A stretch of DNA of 64,000 bases from Streptomyces canus (GCF_030815415.1 NZ_JAUSWW010000001.1:1240001-1304000); one strand, 5' to 3'; counted from the stretch's first letter, positions 33,268-42,597 are shown. A program made the numbers and translations. Notes: generated by a model not told the origin, from the sequence alone.

Positions 33268-34913
33268 CGGATCTCCTCCGTCTCCCGCTCGGCCGGCCGG
33301 CCCACGGACATCCGAGCCGTGAACACCGCGCCCGTCTCCGTGTTGGTCACCGACACCTCGCCGCCCCTGCGCGTACAGACCAGCCGGGTGAGGGCCAGGC
33401 CGATGCCCCGGACACCGCCCTGCGCGGCCTTCGTGGTGAAGCCGTGGGAAAAGACCTCCTGGGCGAGCTCGGGAGCCACACCCGGGCCCGAGTCACGGAC
33501 CACGATCTCCACGCAGGAGGCGTCCTGGCTCAGCTCGACCTCCACCCAGGCGCCGTCGGCACGTTCCGAGGCCGCCGCCGCGTCGAGGGCATTGTCGACG
33601 AGGTTGCCGAGCACGGTGGCCACGTCCGCGGAGTCCATCGGCTCCAACCGGTCCAGGGCCGTGCGTTCGGAGATCCGCAGCTGTACCCGGCGCTCCGCCG
33701 CCAGCGCGGACTTGGCCATCAGCAGCGCGGCGACGGCCCGGTCCCGGACCCGGCTGGTGAGGGTCAGATCGAGCGACTCGCGGTGCTTGCGCAGGGCGCG
33801 GACATACCGTACGACCTCGTCGTGCTCGCCGATCTGGATCAGCCCGGAGATGGTGTGCAGCTGGTTGGAGAACTCGTGCGCCTGGGCGCGCAGCAGCTCG
33901 GTGCTGCTGCGGAAGGACCCCAACTCCCGCTCCATCCGAGCCAGTTCGGTGCGGTCACGGAGCGTCGTCACGGAGCCGAGGCGTCGGCCGTCCTTGGTGA
34001 CCTCCATACGGTTCATCACCAGCACCCGGCCCCGCCGCACGACCACCTCGTCGCGCTGCCCGGCGCCGCGGTCACCACCGGTCCCGGCCAGGACGTCGTA
34101 GAGCCTGCCCTCGATCCCCAGATCGGCCAGGCTCATCCCGACGCAGTTCTCGGGCAGGTCCAGCAGAGCGCGGCCGACCTCGTTGACCAGCGTGAGCCGC
34201 AGCCGCGGGTCGAGGGCGACCACTCCTTCGGCGAGCCCGAACAGCATGGCCTCACGATGCTCGGCGAGACCGGCGATCTCGCGGGGTTCCAGGCCGAGGG
34301 TCTGCCGTTTGATGCGGCGGGCCAGCAGCCAGGACCCGGCCACACCGAGCACGCTCGCGGTGCCGAGGTAGGCGAGCAGATAGGAGGACGCCCCGCTCAG
34401 GCGCTGCCAGACCGACGGTGAGGCCCGTCCGATCATGACCGTGCCGATGTGCTCGCCGACATGGTCGACGTGCTCGGCGAGCACCGGCGCCTGGGCGACC
34501 AGTTCTCGGCCCCCGGCCACCGCGAGCTCTCCCGACCAGCCGCGGGCCCGCGCGACGTTCGCTCCTTCGACCGGGAGCCGGGTGCCGACCAGGGTGGGGT
34601 TGGTGGCGGCCACGATCTCGCCGTCCGCGTCGGCGACGGTGACCGAGGTGACGTTCGACCGGGTCCGCGTGGTCTGCAGCAGCGGCGCCAGCACTTCACC
34701 GGGCGCGGGCAGCACGAGCTGGGTGCGCAGCAGGGGGTTGCCGGCCATCTCCTCGGCGAGTGCGGTCACCCGGCGGCCCTCGACCCGGTCGAACGTGGCC
34801 TCGGACTGCGCCAGCGAGACGGCGGCCACCGCGACCAGCACGACCACCACGATGGCGAGCTGAAGCACCAGCAGCTCACCGGCGAGCGTGGGGCGGCGCG
34901 ATCTCACGACCAC
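33264..34913 (-). CDS. CitA/DcuS-type sensor histidine kinase
   Basis: About 549 residues. A transmembrane helix (about residues 15-35) and an extracytoplasmic Cache/PAS sensor (SNVTSVTVADADGEIVAATNPTLVGTRLPVEG) precede a second helix (about 175-195). A cytoplasmic PAS domain (about 215-320), the phosphoacceptor box RAQAHEFSNQLHTISGLIQ and a HATPase domain (NLVDNALDAAAAS, DSGPGVAPELAQEVFSHGFTTK, GIGLALTRLV) follow. The family senses di- or tricarboxylates such as citrate, malate or fumarate. The start is uncertain: GTG at 34913 or 34907, or TTG at 34931. It is divergent from the tct operon, its likely target. Confidence 0.92.
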   Translation of the reverse strand: MVVRSRRPTLAGELLVLQLAIVVVVLVAVAAVSLAQSEATFDRVEGRRVTALAEEMAGNPLLRTQLVLPAPGEVLAPLLQTTRTRSNVTSVTVADADGEIVAATNPTLVGTRLPVEGANVARARGWSGELAVAGGRELVAQAPVLAEHVDHVGEHIGTVMIGRASPSVWQRLSGASSYLLAYLGTASVLGVAGSWLLARRIKRQTLGLEPREIAGLAEHREAMLFGLAEGVVALDPRLRLTLVNEVGRALLDLPENCVGMSLADLGIEGRLYDVLAGTGGDRGAGQRDEVVVRRGRVLVMNRMEVTKDGRRLGSVTTLRDRTELARMERELGSFRSSTELLRAQAHEFSNQLHTISGLIQIGEHDEVVRYVRALRKHRESLDLTLTSRVRDRAVAALLMAKSALAAERRVQLRISERTALDRLEPMDSADVATVLGNLVDNALDAAAASERADGAWVEVELSQDASCVEIVVRDSGPGVAPELAQEVFSHGFTTKAAQGGVRGIGLALTRLVCTRRGGEVSVTNTETGAVFTARMSVGRPAERETEEIR

Positions 34914-35010
34914 TATGAACTCAACCTTCAATGGTCACACAAGGCAGACGGGGTGTTCGAGAATCCGCACAATCATGGCGCCGGACCAGCCCGAGCGAAA
35001 GAGATGAGCC

Positions 35011-36015
35011 ATGAGAACTCGCAGAGCCGCACTTCTCGGCGCTCTTGCCACTGTGTCGATGATCGCCGTGAGCGCCTGCGGTGCGACCGCGGAGAAGGAG
35101 GACTCGGGGAGCGGCGGGTCCAAGCCCGCCACCGGTCTGCGCCTGATGGTGCCCAACACCCCGGGCAGCGGGTACGACGTGACCGCCCGGACCGTCGCCC
35201 AGGTGATGCAGGACTCCGAGGTGGCCTCCGGGGTCCAGGTGTACAACCTGCCCGGCGCGGGCGGCACCGTGGGGCTCCAGCGCCTGGTCAACGAGAAGGG
35301 CAACGGCAAGCTGGCCATGCAGATGGGCCTGGGTGTCGTGGGTGCCGCGTACACCTCGAAGTCGAAGGCGACGCTCACCGACACGACACCGCTCGCCAAG
35401 CTGATCGAGGAGGCCGGCGCGATCGTCGTGTCGAAGGACTCCCCGTACAAGACGATCGACGACCTCGTGACGGCCTGGAAGAAGAACCCCAAGAAGGTGG
35501 CCGTGGGCGGCGGTTCGTCGCCGGGCGGTCCTGACCATCTGCTGCCGATGCAGCTCGCGAAGGCGGTCGGCATCGAGCCGAAGGACGTCAACTACGTCTC
35601 GTACGACGGCGGCGGCGAGCTCCTGCCCGCGATCCTCGGCAACAAGATCGCCTTCGGTGCCAGCGGGTTCGGCGAGTTCCTCGACCAGATCGAGGCCGGG
35701 CAGGTGCGGGTCCTGGCGGTCACCAGCGAGGAGCCGATCGCGGCTGTCGAGGACGCGCCCACCCTCAAGGGTTCCGGGATCGACCTGGTCTTCACCAACT
35801 GGCGCGGCTTCGTGGCCCCTCCGGGGATCACCGACGCACAGAAGACGTCCTGGATCGACGCCCTGACCACGATGCACGAGTCGAAGGAGTGGAAGGCCGA
35901 GCTGACCAAGCGCGGCTGGACCGACGCCTTCGTCACCGGTGACGAGTTCGGCACCTATCTGAAGGACCAGGACAAGTCCGTCGCCGGTCTGCTGGCAGAG
36001 CTCGGGCTGGCATGA
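35011..36015 (+). CDS. tctC: Tripartite tricarboxylate transporter substrate-binding lipoprotein
   Basis: A 334-residue TctC/Bug-family solute receptor. The lipoprotein signal has lipobox VSAC with Cys23. The mature domain starts KPATGLRLMVPNTPGSGYDVTARTVAQVMQ and contains VYNLPGAGGTVGLQRLVNEKG, the TctC carboxylate-binding loops, and VNYVSYDGGGELLPAILGNKIAFGASGFGEF. It captures a carboxylate for the TctAB permease encoded next. It overlaps tctB by 4 bases. Expression is probably under the divergent CitAB-like system. Confidence 0.93.
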   Translation: MRTRRAALLGALATVSMIAVSACGATAEKEDSGSGGSKPATGLRLMVPNTPGSGYDVTARTVAQVMQDSEVASGVQVYNLPGAGGTVGLQRLVNEKGNGKLAMQMGLGVVGAAYTSKSKATLTDTTPLAKLIEEAGAIVVSKDSPYKTIDDLVTAWKKNPKKVAVGGGSSPGGPDHLLPMQLAKAVGIEPKDVNYVSYDGGGELLPAILGNKIAFGASGFGEFLDQIEAGQVRVLAVTSEEPIAAVEDAPTLKGSGIDLVFTNWRGFVAPPGITDAQKTSWIDALTTMHESKEWKAELTKRGWTDAFVTGDEFGTYLKDQDKSVAGLLAELGLA

Positions 36016-36548
36016 GCTCCCAGGTGACGGACGAACACACCGTGGCGGACGCCCGTCCGCCACGGGACGGGGACCGCGCCCAGTACGGAGTGTGCGCGTT
36101 CCTCGTCCTGCTGGGCGCCGCGGTGATCGTGGACGGGCTGGGGATCCCGCACATCACCAGCGGCACCGACCCGGTCGGACCGCGCGCGGTGCCGGTGATC
36201 CTCGGCGTGCTGCTCCTGGTGGCCGCGGCGGTGTACGCGGTCGACGTGGCCCGCGGCGGTCGCGGTGAGCCGGAGGCCGGGGAGGACGTCGACCTGTCCC
36301 GGGGCAGCGACTGGCGCACGGTGCTGCTGCTGATCACCGCGTTCGTGGTGAACGCGGTGCTGATCGAGCGGCTCGGCTGGGTGATCAGCGGCGCGCTGCT
36401 GTTCTGGGGGACGGCGTTCGCGCTCGGCAACCGGCACTACGTACGCGATCTGCTGATCGCGGTGACGCTGTCCCTCACCACGTTCTACGCCTTCGCGATC
36501 GGGCTCGGTGTGAACCTCCCGGCCGGTGTGCTGCAAGGGATCCTGTAG
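36012..36548 (+). CDS. tctB: Tripartite tricarboxylate transporter small membrane subunit
   Basis: A 178-residue TctB protein with four predicted membrane helices (about residues 28-46, 60-77, 100-120 and 125-165). A charged loop (RGGRGEPEAGEDVDLSRGSDW) lies between helices 2 and 3. It pairs with the large subunit TctA, whose ATG follows its stop codon directly. It was recognised mainly from position between tctC and tctA and from its size and topology. Confidence 0.9.
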   Translation: MSSQVTDEHTVADARPPRDGDRAQYGVCAFLVLLGAAVIVDGLGIPHITSGTDPVGPRAVPVILGVLLLVAAAVYAVDVARGGRGEPEAGEDVDLSRGSDWRTVLLLITAFVVNAVLIERLGWVISGALLFWGTAFALGNRHYVRDLLIAVTLSLTTFYAFAIGLGVNLPAGVLQGIL

Positions 36549-38048
36549 ATGGACAACCTCGACAACCTCATGCAGGGCTTCGCGGACGTCGTCGCCCCGA
36601 TGAACCTGCTGCTGGCGCTCATCGGTGTCGTCATCGGCACCGCGGTGGGCGTGCTGCCGGGGATCGGCCCGGCGATGACGGTGGCCCTGCTGCTGCCGGT
36701 CACCTATGGCATGGAGCCGGTGCAGGCGTTCATCATGTTCGCCGGCATCTTCTACGGCGGGATGTACGGCGGGTCGACCACCTCGATCCTGCTCAACACC
36801 CCCGGCGAGTCGTCCTCGGTGGTGACGGCCATCGAGGGCAACAGGATGGCCAAGGCGGGGCGGGCCGCACAGGCGCTCGCGACCGCCGCGATCGGTTCCT
36901 TCGTGGCGGGCACCATCGGGACCCTGCTGCTGGTTCTGGTCACCCCGTTCGTGGTCGACTTCGCGGTCAGTCTGGGCGCGCCGGACTACTTCGCCCTGAT
37001 GCTGCTGTCATTCATCGCGGTCACCTCCGTGCTGGGCGCCTCCCGGATCCGGGGGCTGATCTCGCTGCTGCTGGGTCTGACGATCGGCCTGGTCGGCATC
37101 GACGCGGTCTCCGGACAGCAGCGGCTCACCCTGGGCATCCCCCAACTCGCGGACGGCATCGACGTGGTCGTCGTCGCGGTCGGCATCTTCGCCGTCGGCG
37201 AGGCGATGTGGGTGGCCGCGCATCTGCGGCGCAAGCCCGCCGAGATCATCCCGGTCGGCACACCGTGGATGGGGAAGCAGGACTTCAAGCGGTCCTGGAA
37301 GCCCTGGCTGCGGGGCACGGCGCTCGGCTTCCCGTTCGGCGCGCTGCCGGCCGGCGGCGCGGAGATCCCGACCTTCCTGTCGTACGCGACGGAAAAGCGG
37401 CTGACCAAACACCCCGAGGAGTTCGGCAAGGGGGCCATCGAGGGGGTGGCCGGTCCGGAGGCCGCGAACAACGCCTCCGCCGCCGGCACCCTGGTCCCCA
37501 TGCTGGCCATCGGCCTGCCGACGAACGCCACCGCCGCCGTCATGCTGGCCGCCTTCCAGTCGTACGGCATCCAGCCCGGCCCTCTCCTCTTCGAGCGTGA
37601 GGCGAGCCTGGTGTGGGTGCTGATCGCCAGCCTCTTCGTCGGCAACCTGCTGCTGCTCGTGCTCAACCTGCCGCTGGCGCCCGCCTGGGCGAAGCTGCTG
37701 CAGATTCCGCGCCCCTATCTGTACGCCGGGATCCTGTTCTTCGCGTCGATGGGCGCCTACGCCGTCAACGCCCAGCCCCTGGACCTGTTCCTGCTGTTGC
37801 TCCTCGGGCTCCTCGGCTTCGGGATGCGACGGTTCGGACTGCCGGTGCTGCCCCTCATCGTCGGCGTCATCCTCGGCCCGCGGGCCGAACTGCAGGGGCG
37901 GCGCTCCCTGCAACTGTCCGGCGGCGAACTGTCGGGACTGGTGGGCGGGCCGGTCTCCTACGCCGTGTACACGACGATCGTCCTGGTGCTCGCCTGGCCG
38001 CTGGTCCGGCGATTCGTCGTGCGTCCCCTGCGTGAGCGAAGTGCCTGA
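36549..38048 (+). CDS. tctA: Tripartite tricarboxylate transporter large permease subunit
   Basis: A 499-residue TctA permease with about 11-12 helices and the family's glycine-rich signatures: [58 protein letters not shown] near the N-terminus and [39 protein letters not shown] in the second half. It carries out sodium- or proton-coupled carboxylate uptake with TctB and TctC. It follows tctB without a gap. A universal stress gene follows 14 bases later in the same operon. Confidence 0.95.
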   Translation: MDNLDNLMQGFADVVAPMNLLLALIGVVIGTAVGVLPGIGPAMTVALLLPVTYGMEPVQAFIMFAGIFYGGMYGGSTTSILLNTPGESSSVVTAIEGNRMAKAGRAAQALATAAIGSFVAGTIGTLLLVLVTPFVVDFAVSLGAPDYFALMLLSFIAVTSVLGASRIRGLISLLLGLTIGLVGIDAVSGQQRLTLGIPQLADGIDVVVVAVGIFAVGEAMWVAAHLRRKPAEIIPVGTPWMGKQDFKRSWKPWLRGTALGFPFGALPAGGAEIPTFLSYATEKRLTKHPEEFGKGAIEGVAGPEAANNASAAGTLVPMLAIGLPTNATAAVMLAAFQSYGIQPGPLLFEREASLVWVLIASLFVGNLLLLVLNLPLAPAWAKLLQIPRPYLYAGILFFASMGAYAVNAQPLDLFLLLLLGLLGFGMRRFGLPVLPLIVGVILGPRAELQGRRSLQLSGGELSGLVGGPVSYAVYTTIVLVLAWPLVRRFVVRPLRERSA

Positions 38049-38062
38049 GAGGAAGAGCAGAC

Positions 38063-38458
38063 ATGACCGTACTGGTCGGATACGTACCCTCACCCGAGGG
38101 TGAGGCCGCGCTAGGGGCAGGGATCGACGAGGCCCGGCTGCGCGGCGAGAAGCTGATGGTGGTGAACACCTCGCGCGGTGACGCCTATGTGGACCCGCGG
38201 TTCGCGCAGGAGCCGGAGCTGGCCCATGTCCGGGAGGATCTCGCCGCGCTCGGCGTCGAGTTCGACATCCGTCAGGTGCTGGGCGGGGGCGACGCCGCCG
38301 AGGAGATCATCGAGCTGGCGGAGCAGGCGGACGTGTCCCTGGTGGTGATCGGGCTGCGGCGGCGCAGCGCGGTCGGCAAGCTGATCACGGGCTCGGCCGC
38401 ACAGCAGATCCTGCTCGGCACCGACTGCCCGGTCCTCGCCGTGAAGGCCGCGGTGTAG
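38063..38458 (+). CDS. Universal stress protein (UspA family)
   Basis: A 131-residue single UspA domain with the ATP-binding type motif near the C-terminus (VVIGLRRRSAVGKLITGSAAQQILLGTDCPVLAVKA, G-x2-G-x9-G-S/T-like). It is co-transcribed with tctCBA (14-base gap, ribosome binding site AGAGGAAGAG). USP genes beside transporters may tune transport activity to energy state; no specific role is shown here. A strong terminator follows. Confidence 0.9.
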   Translation: MTVLVGYVPSPEGEAALGAGIDEARLRGEKLMVVNTSRGDAYVDPRFAQEPELAHVREDLAALGVEFDIRQVLGGGDAAEEIIELAEQADVSLVVIGLRRRSAVGKLITGSAAQQILLGTDCPVLAVKAAV

Positions 38459-38477
38459 CCGTCGCGCACGTCGGTGG

Positions 38478-38520
38478 GAACAGGGTCCGCCCCAATGCGG
38501 ATGGTGGGCGGACCCTGTTC
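38478..38520 (+). terminator. Terminator of the tct operon
   Basis: The arms GAACAGGGTCCGCCC (38478-38492) and GGGCGGACCCTGTTC (38506-38520) form a perfect 15-bp stem with a 13-base loop, 20 bases after the universal stress gene stop. Confidence 0.85.
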
Positions 38521-38711
38521 GTCCCAGACATTGTGGTGCGCGGCTCGCGTCGCGGACATGGGTGAACCGTGGTCACGCGAAGTGGATCGCGCACACCCCG
38601 GGTGCGCGGTTCGCACCGGGGCGGTGGCGGGATACCGACCCCGCCCGACCGCCGCGGACCGGCGGTGACGATACTGGTGGTCGCACGGAACCCCGCCCCA
38701 CAGATGGACTC

Positions 38712-39773
38712 ATGCAGACCTCCCCCGCAGCCCTTCCCCCCACCGTGTGGCCGGCCCGCGGCCGCCACGTCGGATCCGCCGCCGCGGACGTGCTCCGCGT
38801 CAACCTCCGGCAGCTCAAGGACGGCGCGGTCGTCGACGACTTCCTGGAGCTCAAGGAGGAGCAGGTCTTCGAGGCCCGCTGGCGGGTCGACGGCGAGGTG
38901 ACCGTACGGGCCCGGCTGACGCTCGGGTCCGACGGGGAGTGGGTCCTGGTCGCGGAGGCGGAACAGCCGTGGAAGGTGGCGTGGGCCTCCCCGGTCGGCA
39001 TGTTCTGGCCGCTGGAGCCGGACGCGGGCTGGGACCACGACACCGTCGCCGGACTGCGCTTCCGGGACGTCAACCGGCTGCCCGAGGACGACAAGGAGTT
39101 GCGGCGACTGCTGCGGGACTGCGTGCGCGACTCCTGGGCGCTGCACATCGTCGTCCACGAGGCCATGACCCCCGACGAGGGCGGTCGCCGGCCGCTGACC
39201 GGGCATCTGCCGCCGAGTCTGCGTCACCGCGTGGTGGAGCACCGGGCCGCGCCGCATCAGCTGCGGGCCGTCAACTGGGCGCTGAAGGAGTTCGACGTCC
39301 AGGTCCCGCGCGGCGGAGCCGTCGTACTGTCCCCGCTGCCGCTCGACCGCGACACCGGCGCCGACGACTTCTCCGTCCGCAGTGTCTTCCTGGACGGCAC
39401 CCCGCCCACGGAACTCATCGACGCCGTGACCCGCTTCGCCGGGCTGCCGAGGCCGCTGCCGGAGGGGGCCGAGGAGGCTCTCACCGCGCTGCGCGAGCAG
39501 TGGCGGCTGACGACCGCCGAGGAGGAGCTGGTCCGCCAGCGCGAGCTGGTCGCCATGTACGCCGAGGCGCTCGAGGCGATGACGAACTCCCGCGACCTGT
39601 ACCGGGAGGCCGCCGAGCGCGCCAACGAGGCGCTGGCCGCCTACCGCGAGGCGGGCGCCGAGGCGCCGAGACCACCCGCCGAACAGCCTGGCTCGCCGTT
39701 GCAGCAGCTGACCCGGACCCTGGAACGCTTCAAGCCCCGTCGGCCCCCGCGGGACGAGAACGGCGCCGGATAG
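38712..39773 (+). CDS. Hypothetical protein with C-terminal coiled coil
   Basis: A 353-residue soluble protein without a recognised domain. The first two-thirds is mixed alpha/beta (VFEARWRVDGEVTVRARLTLGSDGEWVLVAEAEQPWKVAWASP), and residues about 265-320 form a charged coiled coil (EEELVRQRELVAMYAEALEAMTNSRDLYREAAERANEAL). The tail is Pro/Arg-rich. The ATG at 38712 is taken because upstream in-frame sequence is low-complexity arginine/proline. It lies after the tct terminator and is a separate unit. No function is assigned. Confidence 0.7.
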   Translation: MQTSPAALPPTVWPARGRHVGSAAADVLRVNLRQLKDGAVVDDFLELKEEQVFEARWRVDGEVTVRARLTLGSDGEWVLVAEAEQPWKVAWASPVGMFWPLEPDAGWDHDTVAGLRFRDVNRLPEDDKELRRLLRDCVRDSWALHIVVHEAMTPDEGGRRPLTGHLPPSLRHRVVEHRAAPHQLRAVNWALKEFDVQVPRGGAVVLSPLPLDRDTGADDFSVRSVFLDGTPPTELIDAVTRFAGLPRPLPEGAEEALTALREQWRLTTAEEELVRQRELVAMYAEALEAMTNSRDLYREAAERANEALAAYREAGAEAPRPPAEQPGSPLQQLTRTLERFKPRRPPRDENGAG

Positions 39774-39838
39774 CCGCCGCGGGCGCCGCGGTCACGACGG
39801 CATCCTGGTCACCGTCGGCCGCAGCGCCCGCCGCGTGA

Positions 39839-40689
39839 TCAGTCCGCCAGCAGACGGTCCGCCGCGCTCCGCCCCGGTGTGTGCGAGGCCAGCCGGACGA
39901 CCAGGGCGGCCAGTGCCGCGAGTGCCGCGCAGACGGCGGCGAGGCCGGCGATCCAGGCCGGTGCGAGCGTGAGGTCGAGGGCCGCGGACAGCCGGCCCGA
40001 GTCGAAGCGGCTCGCGTACAGCTGGGCCGCGGCCAGTACCGGCACCGCCGGACGCACGGCCACCAGCAGACCGAGCAGCAGGCACAGCCCGGCCAGGCCG
40101 AGGACGAGGCCGTAGCGGCGCAGGGACACCCCGTCCTGGTGCACCGGGACACGGGCCGCGGCGCAGAGGAGAAGGGCCACCGCGGTGAGGCGGGCGGGCC
40201 AGACGGGAGGTCGGGCGGGCCGGCGGCGCACGAGGCCGGGGCAGGCCGCCGGGTCCCGGTGCCGGCCGGCGTCGTCCACGGGCGCCACCGCTTCCTCGAC
40301 GGACCGGCCGGTGGCGGCCGCCCTGACCGCCTCCTGCCCGCGGTGCGGCTCGAGCGGTGCCTGTTGCAGCAGGGCCATCAGCCGGGTCACGTCCTCGACC
40401 GGGCGGGTCTCGGCCGCGGCACGGATCGCCTCGTCCGCGCTCGCCACGTCCCGCGGCGGCCGGGTGAGCAGGACGCACAGCCGGGTGACGTCGTCCGCGG
40501 ACCGGTTCACACCGACCGCGCGGAGCGCGTCGACGGTAGCCCGTGCGTACAGGGGAGAGTGTTCGAGCAGCGTGATGAGCTGGGCCACTTCTTCCAGCGG
40601 CCGGTCGGCCACGGCGGCACGCACCAGGCCGTCCACCGGACCGCCGTAGGCCGAACCGCTTCCCCCGACGGCAACGAGGCAGTGGTCAT
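39839..40689 (-). CDS. Helical-repeat membrane protein, apparent frameshift near the start
   Basis: The protein has repeated helical motifs: LVRAAVADRPLEEVAQLITLLEHSP, IRAAAETRPVEDVTRLMALLQQAP and VRAAATGRSVEEAV, spaced about 42-50 residues apart. A C-terminal half with four membrane helices follows. An ATG at 40689 has GGAGAG 9 bases upstream and reads MTTASLPSG, then leaves the main frame. One extra base in the C5 run at 40662-40666 would join it to GGSGSAYGGPVDGLV. Otherwise translation may start at GTG 40636. I do not recognise a named family; a regulatory or membrane-anchoring role is possible. Confidence 0.65.
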
Positions 40690-40957
40690 GCGCGGCTCTC
40701 CAAGCGAGGGGATACGGCCGCTGTTGCTTTCCCGACGCGCGACACGCGACCTTACGGTGACCATTACCGGGCGTCCGCGCCAAGGGCGCCCCTCGGGTGC
40801 GCCACAGGTATGACTCGCGCTTCGACGCCCTCACCCCGCCACTCCCACTGGTGTTCGAGTGCACCGGTTTGGCCCTCGCAGGCAATACCGGCGCCCCGAG
40901 CGGGAATCCGATAATTCGCGCGCGCTTCGCGGGGCGCCCCGGAACGAGGAGGGCCCG

Positions 40958-41233
40958 TTGGACATCACCACCCGATGGATCGCTGTCGCCGTGCTCCTCG
41001 CGGCGGCCGTCCTCGCCGTCGCCGTCGCGGTGTTCGTACGACTGGTCCGGGCCCGGCGGGGTCTGCGGCAGGCCGGACTGCCGACCGGCCCGCGGTGGGT
41101 CTTCTGGGGAGCTCTCGCGTACTTCTTCCTGCCGGCCGACCTGGTGCCCGACCCCGTGTACCTCGACGACATCGGTGTCCTGCTGCTCGCGTTGCGCACG
41201 ATGCGCAGGCACTCGGGCAGTGAACCTGCCTGA
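40958..41233 (+). CDS. YkvA/DUF1232-like small membrane protein
   Basis: A 91-residue protein. An N-terminal helix (about residues 6-28) and a second hydrophobic segment contain the DUF1232 signature YFFLPADLVPDPVYLDDIGVLLLALRTM. The TTG at 40958 is chosen as start because GAGGAGG lies 7 bases upstream and no ATG or GTG fits. Function of the family is unknown. It lies 178 bases upstream of the graspetide precursor in the same direction and might belong to that locus, but it also occurs alone. Confidence 0.8.
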   Translation: MDITTRWIAVAVLLAAAVLAVAVAVFVRLVRARRGLRQAGLPTGPRWVFWGALAYFFLPADLVPDPVYLDDIGVLLLALRTMRRHSGSEPA

Positions 41234-41411
41234 CTTCACCCACGTCTCCCCCATTGTCCGGACCACGAACCGCCAACAACTACGCAGCGTAAGGAAACCA
41301 ATCACCCGTTCGATTCGTATAAGTCTCAGGAAGCCGACGGGAGTCGGCGGCCCGGGCGACGGCGCAAGGTGACCATCGCTGGATCGGCGCAGGACCCACG
41401 AGGGAGAGACG

Positions 41412-41603
41412 ATGCAACCGTTCGCGCTCAACTACGCACGTCCGGCAGCGGAGTCGGAGGTCACCGCTCCGTACGCGTACGACACCGGACTGCAGTTGAA
41501 CGTGCTCTCGGACGGGCGGATCGCCGCCCACGACCACGCGCTGCTGAGAGAGTTCGGGACCACGACCTCAACGGCGGGGTCGAAGACGCACTTCGACGAC
41601 TGA
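41412..41603 (+). CDS. Graspetide-type (ATP-grasp-modified) RiPP precursor peptide
   Basis: A 63-residue peptide. The leader contains PYAYDTGLQLNVLSDGRI (residues 20-37), matching the conserved leader of the actinobacterial putative ATP-grasp target RiPP family (TgmA-like). The C-terminal core TTTSTAGSKTHFDD (residues 50-63) is rich in Thr/Ser donors with a terminal Asp pair, plus Lys58. ATP-grasp ligases of this type join such side chains as esters or amides. A strong AGGGAGAG precedes the ATG by 4 bases. The ligase gene starts 16 bases after the stop. The product is unknown. Confidence 0.85.
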   Translation: MQPFALNYARPAAESEVTAPYAYDTGLQLNVLSDGRIAAHDHALLREFGTTTSTAGSKTHFDD

Positions 41604-41619
41604 ACACGGGCCGACACTG

Positions 41620-42594
41620 ATGACCGTGTTGATCCTGACCTGTGAAGCGGACGTCACCGCCGACATGGTGGTCGTCCACCTCCATACGACAGGCGTTCCG
41701 GTGGTCCGTCTCGACCCCGCCGACCTGACCGAGGGGGTGGCGCTGTCGGGCGAGTACATGCACGGCTCCTTCCGGGGCCATCTGTCGGCGGGGGGCCGGC
41801 TGGTGAGCATCAACGGGCTGCGGTCCGTCTGGGTGCGCCGGCCGGGCACCGCGGCCGCCCGGGCCGCGGAGCCGTCCGGGTGGCTGACCGAGGAGTCGTC
41901 ACAGGCGCTGTACGGGATGCTGCGCAGTTCGGGGGCGCGCTGGATGAACCACCCCGACGCCTCCCGCCGGGCCCGGCACAAGCCCTGGCAGCTGCGGCAC
42001 GCGCAGCGCTGCGGGCTGCCCGTGCCGGCCACGCTGATCACGACCTTTCCGCAGGCCGCCCGCGAGTTCTCCGCGCGCTATCCGGACCTGGTGGTCAAAC
42101 CGGTCTCCGGGGCGCATCCGCAGGACCCGCCGAGGGCGGTGCCGACCAGCCGGGTCACGCCGGACACGGACTTCTCCGCCGTCGCGTTCGGCCCCACGCT
42201 GCTGCAGCGGCGGGTCGCCAAGCGGGCGGACATACGGCTCACGGTGGTGGGCGAGACGATGCTGGCCGCGCGCAAGACGACCGCGGAGGACGACGAGGTG
42301 GACGTCCGTTTCGCCTCCGCCGCCTCTCCGTGGCGTCCCACCGACGTGCCGCCACGGGTCGCCGAAGCGGTGCGCGCGTACATGCGCGACGCCGAACTGG
42401 CTTACGGCGCCTTCGATTTCGCCGAGGACGCCGACGGGACGTGGTGGTTCCTGGAGTGCAATCAGTCGGGGCAGTTCGGCTTTGTCGAGGTGGAGACCGG
42501 TCAGCCGATCGCCCGCTCGATCGCCGAGTGGCTGGCCCGGCCCGTGCCGGACGGTGCGGGGCTCGTCAACGGCAGGGACACCGTGGTCCCCTGA
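41620..42594 (+). CDS. ATP-grasp RiPP maturase (graspetide ligase)
   Basis: A 324-residue ATP-grasp enzyme of the actinobacterial ribosomal peptide maturase type (TgmB/SAV_5884-like). The N-terminal pre-ATP-grasp region begins MTVLILTCEADVTADMVVVHLHTTGVPVVRLD, with the peptide-recognition segment SVWVRRPG. The ATP-binding lysine is in DLVVKPVSGAHPQDPP. Metal-binding residues are in YGAFDFAEDADGTWWFLECNQSGQFGF. It is predicted to activate core Asp carboxylates with ATP and form ester or amide bonds to Thr/Ser/Lys of the precursor encoded 16 bases upstream. The methyltransferase that often follows this pair is absent here. Confidence 0.9.
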   Translation: MTVLILTCEADVTADMVVVHLHTTGVPVVRLDPADLTEGVALSGEYMHGSFRGHLSAGGRLVSINGLRSVWVRRPGTAAARAAEPSGWLTEESSQALYGMLRSSGARWMNHPDASRRARHKPWQLRHAQRCGLPVPATLITTFPQAAREFSARYPDLVVKPVSGAHPQDPPRAVPTSRVTPDTDFSAVAFGPTLLQRRVAKRADIRLTVVGETMLAARKTTAEDDEVDVRFASAASPWRPTDVPPRVAEAVRAYMRDAELAYGAFDFAEDADGTWWFLECNQSGQFGFVEVETGQPIARSIAEWLARPVPDGAGLVNGRDTVVP

Positions 42595-42597
42595 GCC

